This document shows positions 1-5,727 of a stretch of 5,781 bases of DNA, piece after piece; positions within the stretch are counted from its first letter, which is position 1; each line of letters begins with the position of its first letter. The stretch covers positions 1-5,781 of the forward strand of contig CABQCM010000109.1 in NCBI GenBank assembly GCA_902462665.1, read 5' to 3'. This DNA comes from an uncultured Oscillospiraceae bacterium. Its GTDB lineage: Bacteria > Bacillota > Clostridia > Oscillospirales > Acutalibacteraceae. The notes beneath the pieces are model-generated. The model was not told the origin of the DNA. It worked only from the letters and a program-made list of their open reading frames with translations, and made no database searches. The position numbers were made by a program, and so were the translations under genes.

Positions 1-854
1 AGGACTTTACTCGCCGTTTTTGCCGGAAAGAACCAGAGAATAAAGCCCGTTTTCGCCGGCAGGCAGAAGCGCGCCATATCGCACAGGCGGCTGCGCAGGC
101 TGCCGGGGACCCCCCCTTATTCTACACCGTCCCCGCCGCCTGCGCAGCGGGAAACTACGCTGTGGCCCTGGCGAAAAGTCTGATCGAAAGCGGTGTGGCC
201 GACCTGGCGCTGGCCGGGGGAGTGGATGTTTTCTCCCGGGTGGCGTTCGCGGGCTTTCAGCGTCTGCTTTCGCTGACCCCCGATGTATGCCGTCCCTTTG
301 ACAAAAACCGCCGGGGATTGGTGGTAGGGGAAGGATGCGGTATGCTCGTGCTCGAAAAAAGAGGAAGCCGTCACGGCATGCGGCGATATGGCGCGGTGCT
401 TGGTACGGGGTTGGCCTCCAACGCCAGCCATATGACCGCCCCGCACCCAAACGGGGAGGGAGAACTGGCTGCAATGCGTTTGGCAGTGGAAGACGCTAGG
501 CGACCGCTGAAAGAAATTGATTGCATCTCGGCTCACGGTACCGGTACCCGCGCCAACGACCGGGTGGAGGCCAGAGCCATTGCCTCGCTGTTTGGCGAAA
601 AAGCCCCTCCCGTCAGCGCGGTGAAGTCGGTGCTGGGGCATTCTATGGGAGCCGCCAGCGCACTGGAACTCATCGCCTGCTGCCTGATGATGCAGCATGG
701 TATCCTTCCTCCCACCGCCAATCTCGAACAGTTGGATGAGGAATGCGGTCTCGATGTCGTACCCAACCGGGCGCGCCCGGCAAGAGTGAACGCTGTGCTG
801 TCCAACTCGTTTGCTTTCGGTGGACAGACCAGCAGCGTGCTGGTGGGCAGATAG
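1..854 (+). CDS. Beta-ketoacyl-ACP synthase, FabF-like (KS1), 5'-truncated
   Basis: Partial condensing enzyme of the thiolase fold. It would catalyse decarboxylative Claisen condensation of a malonyl-ACP-type extender onto an acyl chain held on the active-site Cys. The frame is open from base 3 to the TAG at 852-854, giving 283 visible residues. The nucleophile lies in VPAACAAGN (Cys codon 141-143), the first His in SAHGTGTRAND (codon 534-536), and the Lys and second His in KSVLGHSMG (624-626 and 639-641). The C-terminal signature NSFAFGGQTSS is present. The segments PFDKNRRG, VVGEG and SNASHMTAPHPNGEG are typical of FabF-type enzymes. The first visible residues (DF) align with D101-F102 of the downstream KS2, so roughly 100 N-terminal residues lie outside the window. 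A GTG at 162 is internal, because the active site precedes it. All catalytic residues are present, so it is probably a working synthase rather than a chain-length factor. Its substrate is unknown. Confidence 0.93.
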   Translation, partial: DFTRRFCRKEPENKARFRRQAEARHIAQAAAQAAGDPPLFYTVPAACAAGNYAVALAKSLIESGVADLALAGGVDVFSRVAFAGFQRLLSLTPDVCRPFDKNRRGLVVGEGCGMLVLEKRGSRHGMRRYGAVLGTGLASNASHMTAPHPNGEGELAAMRLAVEDARRPLKEIDCISAHGTGTRANDRVEARAIASLFGEKAPPVSAVKSVLGHSMGAASALELIACCLMMQHGILPPTANLEQLDEECGLDVVPNRARPARVNAVLSNSFAFGGQTSSVLVGR

Positions 855-879
855 ATTTCGAATAGCGTCCTTCCTGGAA

Positions 880-888
880 GAAACAATT
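880..888 (+). repeat. GAAACAATT segment, partner for an alternative pairing
   Basis: GAAACAATT at 880-888 is the exact reverse complement of AATTGTTTC at 1113-1121, the left arm of the terminator hairpin. It also shares GAAACAA with the right arm (1130-1136). Base pairing between 880-888 and 1113-1121 would exclude the terminator stem, so it could act as an antiterminator. The complementarity is seen directly; the regulatory role is inference. Confidence 0.35.
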
Positions 889-922
889 TGGATGCAATGC
901 ATTTTAAGCAAAAGACTGAAAA

Positions 923-961
923 CGCCGGGAGTGTTACGCTGCATCGCGCGCTTTCCCGGCG
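923..961 (+). other. GC-rich RNA hairpin
   Basis: CGCCGGGA at 923-930 is perfectly complementary to TCCCGGCG at 954-961, with a 23-nt loop that can fold further through a short CGC/GCG stem (937-939 with 946-948). No T-run follows, so it is not a typical intrinsic terminator on either reading. It begins 68 nt after the KS1 stop codon. It may be a 3'-end stabilising hairpin of the KS1 mRNA or part of a structured leader of the ACP operon. Confidence 0.45.
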
Positions 962-1012
962 CATCCCGTTCTCCGCGTGACAAAGCTTCTTTCCACAGGC
1001 CGTACAGATTTG

Positions 1013-1024
1013 CTTGCCGGCAAG
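1013..1024. repeat. 12-bp perfect palindrome CTTGCCGGCAAG
   Basis: CTTGCCGGCAAG reads the same on both strands. It is directly followed by a second short palindrome, GGCGCC (1024-1029). It could be an operator for a dimeric regulator, but it is a single copy with no recognisable family consensus, and palindromes of this length can occur by chance in GC-rich DNA. Confidence 0.3.
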
Positions 1025-1036
1025 GCGCCGGAAGAC

Positions 1037-1056
1037 GGAAAGAACATCGCTTTTCC
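1037..1056 (+). other. Small hairpin in the leader
   Basis: GGAAA at 1037-1041 pairs with TTTCC at 1052-1056; an added G-T wobble (1042/1051) leaves an 8-nt loop. It is weak on its own and worth noting only because it sits between the palindrome and the terminator-like hairpin. Confidence 0.25.
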
Positions 1057-1112
1057 AGAAACGGCAACGTGGCTGGCGATCAAATCTGCTACCCTGTTGC
1101 ACGTTGTACCCT

Positions 1113-1144
1113 AATTGTTTCGTCTATCCGAAACAAATTTTTTT
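1113..1144 (+). terminator. Intrinsic terminator-like hairpin with T-run, possible attenuator
   Basis: TTGTTTCG (1115-1122) and CGAAACAA (1129-1136) form a perfect 8-bp stem around a 6-nt loop. A single A and then seven T's (1138-1144) follow. The stem is AT-rich, which lowers its strength, but the layout is that of a Rho-independent terminator on the + strand. It ends 46 nt before the ACP start, leaving little room for a promoter in between. It is therefore either the end of the KS1 transcript with partial readthrough, or an attenuator of the ACP-KS2-radical SAM operon. Confidence 0.55.
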
Positions 1145-1190
1145 GGAGCGCGTCAAAACGGCCTCCAATGCCAAAAGAAAGGGAATCGGT

Positions 1191-1436
1191 ATGAATCTTC
1201 AGCAAGAAATTTTGGATATCGTCGCGAATGTTTTGCAGCTTCCGGCCGAGGAGATCGATCCGGCCGGACGCTTTTTCGAGGATTACGGCGTGGACTCTCT
1301 GCGGGCGCTCGAAATCCTGGCCGAGGTCGAAAACGCCTATCATATTACTCTTGATCCCGAGAATCTGATGAAAATGACCTGCGTCAACGAGGTGGTTCGC
1401 CTCACGAAAGAAGCGCTGGGCGACGATGAGAACTAA
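1191..1436 (+). CDS. Acyl carrier protein
   Basis: Stand-alone 81-residue acyl carrier protein, the usual size for type II fatty-acid and polyketide ACPs. It carries the growing acyl chain as a thioester on a 4'-phosphopantetheine arm. The attachment residue is Ser36 in YGVDSLRALEI, preceded by the expected helix I and loop (ILDIVANVLQLPAEEIDP, RFFEDYG). Helix II follows, and the domain ends with a helix around MTCVNEVVRLTKEAL. The protein is acidic, as expected. The start is the ATG at 1191, with AAAGGG at 1178-1183 as ribosome binding site 7 nt away; an in-frame extension upstream would run through the terminator-like hairpin and has no ACP similarity. The stop codon overlaps the KS2 start by 11 nt, so the two are probably translated together and the ACP is the likely partner of KS2 and possibly KS1. 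Its dedicated position points to a specialised pathway rather than housekeeping fatty-acid synthesis. Confidence 0.95.
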   Translation: MNLQQEILDIVANVLQLPAEEIDPAGRFFEDYGVDSLRALEILAEVENAYHITLDPENLMKMTCVNEVVRLTKEALGDDEN

Positions 1437-3117
1437 GCCGGTCTACATTGCCGGCGCTGGGATTGCGTCACCCTTTGGCGACGATTTCGAATCGGTGTGG
1501 CGGGCGCTGATTTCCCCGCCGGAGCTTCGTCGGTATTCTTTGTATGCCGGTGGACGGCAGCGGCCGGTGTTGGCCCACATCGCCGATGCGCTGCGGTATG
1601 AGGCAGACGCGGAAGAATACTTTGTCGCCCTTTGCCGCCGTGCCCTCCAGGGACTGCTCGCGCAATGCCCCATTGACTTTGGAAAGCGGGGCTGTTTTCT
1701 CCTGGGCACGGGGATGGGAGCCTCCGACTTCTATTTGTCCGGCGGACAGCCGGGCGCGCATTGGGAGGAATCCCTTCTGCACCGGGTCACACGCGGCCTG
1801 CTGGAAGACCTGCCTGCCGAGTGGACGGAGAACGCTTGCTGCGCGGGGGCTCAGGCCGTGGCCTACGGCTGCGACCTGGTGCGCCTGGGGGAGATGGATT
1901 ATGTCATCGCGGGGGGCGCGGAGGCTTTTTCCTATCTCACCTGGGCCGGGTTTGAGCGTCTGGGAGCCATTGATCCTCAGGGCTGTAAACCGTTCGATCA
2001 CCGGCGGCGGGGGATCAGCGTGGGAGAAGGGGCGGTCTTTTTTCTGCTTTGCGCCCGCCGCCCGGACGCTCCTTTGGCCTGCCTGCTGGGATATGGGGCG
2101 ACATCCGACGCATATCATATGGTCGCTCCCGCCCCCGGCGGCGAGGCAATGCGCCGCGCTATGGAGCAGGCGATACGCCGCTCCGGTTTGCACCCCGGGC
2201 GCATTGACGCGGTGATCGCGCACGGCACAGGGACAACTCGAAACGACGCGGCGGAGGGCGGCGTTCTTCACGGCCTGCTGGGAAAGATCCGCGTAACCGC
2301 GCCCAAAGGGGCGCTTGGGCATACCGGAGGCGCGAGCGGTCCCTTTAGTCTGCTGGCGGCCATCGGTTGTCTGCGGCATCAAACCCTTCCTGCCATCGCC
2401 CGAACGGTGTGCGCGGACAAGGCGCTGAGGATGCGTTTGGCGACACGGACGGTTTCCATGCGGCTGCGTTATCTGCTGGTCAACTGCTTTGCCTTTGGCG
2501 GCTCCAATCTCTCCATGGTCTGCGCCGCGCCGGAGCAAGCGGCATATTTCGGGCTGGAAGCGGCCCGACATCCTCCTGGCGAGAGGGAAATCATCCATGT
2601 CTCGGCGGGAATACGCCGCAGCAGCTTCTCTCTACCTTGGCCCGATTCGCCAACTCCCCCCGCAGGGGCGACGGGGCGAACGATGGACCCGCTGTGCATG
2701 CGCATCCTGACCTTAGTCGAGGAGCTTTTAAAAACCGGACGGGACTGGGCTGGACGATATGATGTGGGGGCGGTGCTGTCGGTCGAGGGTGGGATGAAAC
2801 ACACCCTTTCCCAATGCGCCGAAATACTGCGCACGGGAGAGCCAAAGCAGCTCAATCCTAGCCGGTTTCCTTATGTGATGCTAAGTACGGCGCTGTCCTG
2901 CCTGACTCAGCGGCTGGGGCTGCACGGGCCGTCCAGCGTCTTTGTGGAACGCGAACCCGGCGGGGCGATGCGCTATGCGCATACCTTGATACGCTCGCAG
3001 CAATGCGCCGTCGTGCTGTGTGTTTGTCTGTGCGAAGGTCGGTTTTTGCGCGCGGATATTTTGGAGAGGGAAGAGAAACCGGAAAAAGGAGACGGGAATG
3101 AAGGTTGCACTCATTAA
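1426..3117 (+). CDS. Beta-ketoacyl synthase with fused inactive KS-like C-terminal domain (KS2)
   Basis: A 563-residue protein, much longer than the roughly 410 residues of FabF. Residues 1-367 form a complete ketosynthase. They open with VYIAGAGIASPFGDDFE and carry Cys138 in ENACCAGAQA, His266 in AHGTGTTRND, Lys294 and His299 in KGALGHTGGAS, and the ending NCFAFGGSNLS at 353-363. It is therefore probably catalytic, not a chain-length factor. It resembles KS1 throughout, including the short stretch before the Cys. Residues of about 386-545 form an extra domain resembling the N-terminal half of ketosynthases (Ketoacyl-synt_2 type). The motif LNPSRFPYVML (476-486), then RLGLHGP (496-502) and a helix ending HTLIRSQ are seen, but the nucleophile position falls on Glu/Arg (VEREPGG, 507-513), so this copy lacks the active Cys. 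A proline-rich linker (403-418) joins the parts. The start ATG lies inside the ACP gene (11-nt overlap) with a weak ribosome binding site, suggesting coupling. The 3' end overlaps the first radical SAM gene by 20 nt. Confidence 0.9.
   Translation: MRTKPVYIAGAGIASPFGDDFESVWRALISPPELRRYSLYAGGRQRPVLAHIADALRYEADAEEYFVALCRRALQGLLAQCPIDFGKRGCFLLGTGMGASDFYLSGGQPGAHWEESLLHRVTRGLLEDLPAEWTENACCAGAQAVAYGCDLVRLGEMDYVIAGGAEAFSYLTWAGFERLGAIDPQGCKPFDHRRRGISVGEGAVFFLLCARRPDAPLACLLGYGATSDAYHMVAPAPGGEAMRRAMEQAIRRSGLHPGRIDAVIAHGTGTTRNDAAEGGVLHGLLGKIRVTAPKGALGHTGGASGPFSLLAAIGCLRHQTLPAIARTVCADKALRMRLATRTVSMRLRYLLVNCFAFGGSNLSMVCAAPEQAAYFGLEAARHPPGEREIIHVSAGIRRSSFSLPWPDSPTPPAGATGRTMDPLCMRILTLVEELLKTGRDWAGRYDVGAVLSVEGGMKHTLSQCAEILRTGEPKQLNPSRFPYVMLSTALSCLTQRLGLHGPSSVFVEREPGGAMRYAHTLIRSQQCAVVLCVCLCEGRFLRADILEREEKPEKGDGNEGCTH
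3086..3092 (+). promoter_or_regulatory. Ribosome binding site that sets the first radical SAM start
   Basis: AAGGAGA lies 5 nt before the ATG at 3098, inside the end of the KS2 gene. The reading frame stays open upstream as far as an ATG at 3020, but that earlier start has no good ribosome binding site and would add a 26-residue leader before the conserved MKVALINPKG opening. The 3098 start is therefore preferred. Confidence 0.75.
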
Positions 3118-4426
3118 TCCCAAAGGCACCATTTTCAGCCGCAACGAGCGACTGGCCGGCTTTTTGGAACGTTCGGTGACGATGGGAAGTTTTCGCCACT
3201 TCTGGTCGGCTCCCTGTTTGGGGCTGCTGGCCATTGCGGCCTACTGTCCGCCGGAGTGGGAGCTGCATTACGTTGACGAAAACCAGCGACCAGTCAATTT
3301 GGAGGACGAGGTCGACTTGGTGCTCATCAGCGCCATGACCGTCCAGGCCAGCCGGGCCTATGAAATCGCGGATGCTTTCCGTCAAAGAAACATTCGGGTG
3401 GTCATGGGAGGAATTCATGCCACCGTGCTTCCCGAAGAAGCCCTGCAGCACGCCGACACGGTGCTTGCCGGAGAGGGGGAGGTGCTCTTTCCGCGCTTTA
3501 TCGACGATTTGGAGAACGGCGTTCCCAAGCGGCTTTATCGAGAGGCCGTCCCAGGCAAGTTTGACCTGGCGCAATGCCGCACGCCCCGTTACGACCTGCT
3601 GCAGGGCTACGATTATCCCGTGATCAATTTATACACCACCCGCGGCTGTCCGCGCCAATGCACCTTCTGCTGCGCCTCCAACGTGTTTGGAACCCGGTAC
3701 CGGCGCAAAAGCAACCGCCAGATTCTCGGGGAACTATCCTTCATCGACCGGCTGTATCCCGGCCGGCTGCTGCTGTTTGCCGACGACAACGCCTTTGTGT
3801 TTCGCTCTCCCAGTAAGGAGCTGCTGCGCCGGATGATTCCGCTACGCCTGCGCTGGATTGCTCAGACCGATATCTCCATCGCGAAGGACAGCGAGCTGCT
3901 CGACCTGATGGCCAAGGCAGGCTGCCAGTGGATTGTTATCGGCTTTGAAAGCGTTTCCCGTCAAAGTCTGAAGACCATAGAAAACGGCTCCTTCAAGCAG
4001 CAGAATGTGGATCGGTACCGTCAGAGCATCGAGATCATCCGATCCTATGGCATTGGTGTTTACGGCACCTTTATCGTGGGACTCGACGCCGACACGCAGA
4101 GCGTTTTTGAAGATACCGCCCGTTTTATTCTGGATAACCGCCTCTACGGTGCCAACATCACGGTACCCACTCCGCTGCCGGGAACGGGCCTTCGCTCCCG
4201 CATGCTGGAGGAGGGAAGGGTATTCGAGTGCGGCTGGGAGGATTATACCCTCTGGGACGTGGTCGCACAGCCGGTGTCGATGAGCGTCGATCAGCTTGAG
4301 AACGGGCTGTATACCCTGTACCAAACCATCTCCGACCAGAGCCGCGCCGACCAGCGGTTGCGCCGTCTGCTGCGGGAGCAGAGAGCACGCCGCGCTTTCC
4401 ATACGCGAGGGGAGGAAACGACATGA
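3098..4426 (+). CDS. B12-binding-domain radical SAM protein (copy 1)
   Basis: A 442-residue BchE-like radical SAM protein. Residues 1-145 form a Rossmann-type B12-binding-like domain: VALINPKG at the start, LGLLAIAAYCP, YVDEN, SRAYEIADAFR, GGIHATVLPEE (104-114) and ADTVLAGEGE (119-128). The classical cobalamin DxHxxG lower-ligand motif is not seen, so cobalamin binding, if any, would be without a protein His ligand. The radical SAM core has the [4Fe-4S] triad C184-C188-C191 (RGCPRQCTFC), then FADDN (228-232), IGFES (281-285) and GTFIVGLD (323-330). Such enzymes cleave S-adenosylmethionine to start radical chemistry such as methylation, ring formation or C-C coupling. The protein appears cytosolic, with no signal peptide or membrane helix. 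It overlaps KS2 by 20 nt and copy 2 by ATGA, so it most likely acts on the ACP-bound or released product of the condensing enzymes. The reaction is unknown. Confidence 0.9.
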   Translation: MKVALINPKGTIFSRNERLAGFLERSVTMGSFRHFWSAPCLGLLAIAAYCPPEWELHYVDENQRPVNLEDEVDLVLISAMTVQASRAYEIADAFRQRNIRVVMGGIHATVLPEEALQHADTVLAGEGEVLFPRFIDDLENGVPKRLYREAVPGKFDLAQCRTPRYDLLQGYDYPVINLYTTRGCPRQCTFCCASNVFGTRYRRKSNRQILGELSFIDRLYPGRLLLFADDNAFVFRSPSKELLRRMIPLRLRWIAQTDISIAKDSELLDLMAKAGCQWIVIGFESVSRQSLKTIENGSFKQQNVDRYRQSIEIIRSYGIGVYGTFIVGLDADTQSVFEDTARFILDNRLYGANITVPTPLPGTGLRSRMLEEGRVFECGWEDYTLWDVVAQPVSMSVDQLENGLYTLYQTISDQSRADQRLRRLLREQRARRAFHTRGEETT

Positions 4427-5727
4427 ACATCGCCTTGATTTCGCCCCGGGGAGTGGGGATGGGACAGCCGTCCCAAATGGACAAAACCAGGCGCATTTAC
4501 TCTGCCCTCCAGAATATTGATTCCCTGCGGGAGCTGATGTCCTGCCCTAACTCCCCGTTGCTGACCATCGCGGCGCTGGCCACGCCCTATTTTGAGCGGG
4601 TGGAATATGTGGATGAGGAAATTGAAACGGTTGATTTTGGGAGGCCCTACGACATGGTGGGCATGTCCTTTATGACCCAGCAGGCCTCGCGGGCTTATGA
4701 ACTGGCCGATCGCTTTCGCTCCATGGGGGTTTACACGGTCTGTGGGGGAATGCACCCCACCAATCTGCCCAGCCAGACCCTCGAGCATTTCGATACCGTC
4801 TTTCTCGGGGAGGGGGAGGAAACCTGGGGACGCTTTATGGAGGATTTTTGCCGCGGCCGTCCCCGCCGGGTCTATCGCAATACCAAGCGCATTGACATGG
4901 AGAACGTCCCTATGCCGCGCTACGATCTCATCCGGTATGACGCTTACCGCACCATCCCGGTGCAGATTTCACGTGGCTGCCCTCACAACTGCGAATTCTG
5001 CGCCTCGACCAAGGTGTATGGGGCCGCCTACCGGCACAAAAGCGTCGAAAAGGTGCTGGGAGAGATTTCCCAGATTCGGCGGTATCAGCCGCATCCCCAC
5101 ATCTACTTTACTGACGACAATATGCTGGTAAATCCGGCTTTTTCCATCCGTCTGCTCGACGCGCTGAAGGGACAGGGCGTTCGCTGGATGACCCATTCGG
5201 ACATCGGCGTGGCCAACCAGCCGGAGATTCTCCGGCGGCTGTATTCGTCCGGCTGCCGCAAGATTGTGGTGGGCTTTGAAAGCATCGTTCCCGATTCCCT
5301 AAAGGGATTGGAAAAATGGAAGTACGACCGGCTGGACGATTATGCCCAGGCCATCCGTACTATCCAGTCCTACGGCGTGGGTGTGTGGGGCACTTTTATC
5401 GTCGGTTTGGACAGTGACGACCGCACGGTATTCGACCGGGTGGTGGAGTTCACCCTGCAAAACCATCTGTACGGCGCGATGATTTCGGTGCCCACCCCCT
5501 TCCCAGGTTCTCAGCTTTACGACCGGCTGGAACAGGAGGGGCGTATTTTATCCCGTCACTGGGGCGATTACACCCTGTGGAACGTGGTGGTGCGCCCCAA
5601 GCGCATGAGCGTGGAGGAGCTGGAAGCGGGATTTGCCGATACCCTGCGGCGGATTTATTCCCCCGAGGCATCCAGAGAACGCATGGAGTATTTTAAAGAG
5701 CTATTGCGCCACCGGCGGGTTGATTAG
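4423..5727 (+). CDS. B12-binding-domain radical SAM protein (copy 2)
   Basis: A 434-residue paralogue of the preceding gene with the same architecture. The N-terminal B12-binding-like domain shows ALISPRG, YVDEE, SRAYELADRFR, GGMHPTNLP (108-116) and FDTVFLGEGEE; again no DxHxxG is seen. The radical SAM triad is C186-C190-C193 (RGCPHNCEFC), followed by FTDDN (229-233), VGFES (283-287) and GTFIVGLD (323-330). From SYGxGV (316) onward the motif positions coincide exactly with copy 1: LYGA at 349, PTP at 357, DYTLW at 382 and MSV at 395. This indicates an old tandem duplication within one family. The ATG at 4423 sits in an ATGA overlap with the previous stop and has a strong GGAGG (4411-4415) 7 nt upstream. 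The N-terminal 45 residues differ most from copy 1, so the two probably keep distinct roles or substrates, acting in succession or as a complex. No membrane segment is apparent. Confidence 0.9.
   Translation: MNIALISPRGVGMGQPSQMDKTRRIYSALQNIDSLRELMSCPNSPLLTIAALATPYFERVEYVDEEIETVDFGRPYDMVGMSFMTQQASRAYELADRFRSMGVYTVCGGMHPTNLPSQTLEHFDTVFLGEGEETWGRFMEDFCRGRPRRVYRNTKRIDMENVPMPRYDLIRYDAYRTIPVQISRGCPHNCEFCASTKVYGAAYRHKSVEKVLGEISQIRRYQPHPHIYFTDDNMLVNPAFSIRLLDALKGQGVRWMTHSDIGVANQPEILRRLYSSGCRKIVVGFESIVPDSLKGLEKWKYDRLDDYAQAIRTIQSYGVGVWGTFIVGLDSDDRTVFDRVVEFTLQNHLYGAMISVPTPFPGSQLYDRLEQEGRILSRHWGDYTLWNVVVRPKRMSVEELEAGFADTLRRIYSPEASRERMEYFKELLRHRRVD

Larger units (their letters stand above)
855..1190 (+). 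other. 336-nt intergenic region, possible structured leader or attenuator
   Basis: No convincing protein gene lies between KS1 and the ACP, which is unusual here because all later genes overlap. The stretch is less GC-biased than its flanks. It contains a GC-rich hairpin (923-961), a 12-bp perfect palindrome (1013-1024), a small hairpin (1037-1056) and a terminator-like hairpin with a T-run (1113-1144). A 9-nt segment at 880-888 is exactly complementary to the left arm of the terminator. I did not recognise a known riboswitch; in particular I see no cobalamin-riboswitch B12-box consensus. Promoter elements could not be assigned with confidence. It may be an operon boundary with an attenuated leader for the ACP operon. 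Confidence 0.5.

Noticed and set aside
117..1102. Long - strand open frames opposite KS1 and the gap
   Set aside because: They lie antisense to a gene with clear catalytic motifs; long antisense frames are common in GC-rich DNA and their products show no domain.
1096..1109. Tandem 7-mers GTTGCAC and GTTGTAC
   Set aside because: Only two imperfect copies; too short to separate from chance.
1097..1127. Possible promoter with TTGCAC (-35) and GTCTAT (-10) upstream of the ACP
   Set aside because: The spacing is 19 nt, the -10 match is poor and the -10 lies inside the terminator hairpin.
855..1190. Cobalamin or SAM riboswitch, expected because B12/SAM enzymes follow
   Set aside because: I could not find the conserved core sequences of either class by eye; a covariance-model search would decide.
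892..1194. A 100-codon + strand frame filling the gap, starting ATG at 892 and ending with an ATGA overlap on the ACP start
   Set aside because: The product is very basic, has rare codons and no recognisable motif, lacks a good ribosome binding site and runs through the hairpins and the T-run. The ATGA overlap is probably chance, though a lineage-specific small protein cannot be fully excluded.
1468..2598. A 376-codon - strand frame opposite KS2
   Set aside because: It is a shadow of the KS2 codon pattern, with low-complexity Arg/Gly/Pro-rich product and no motif.
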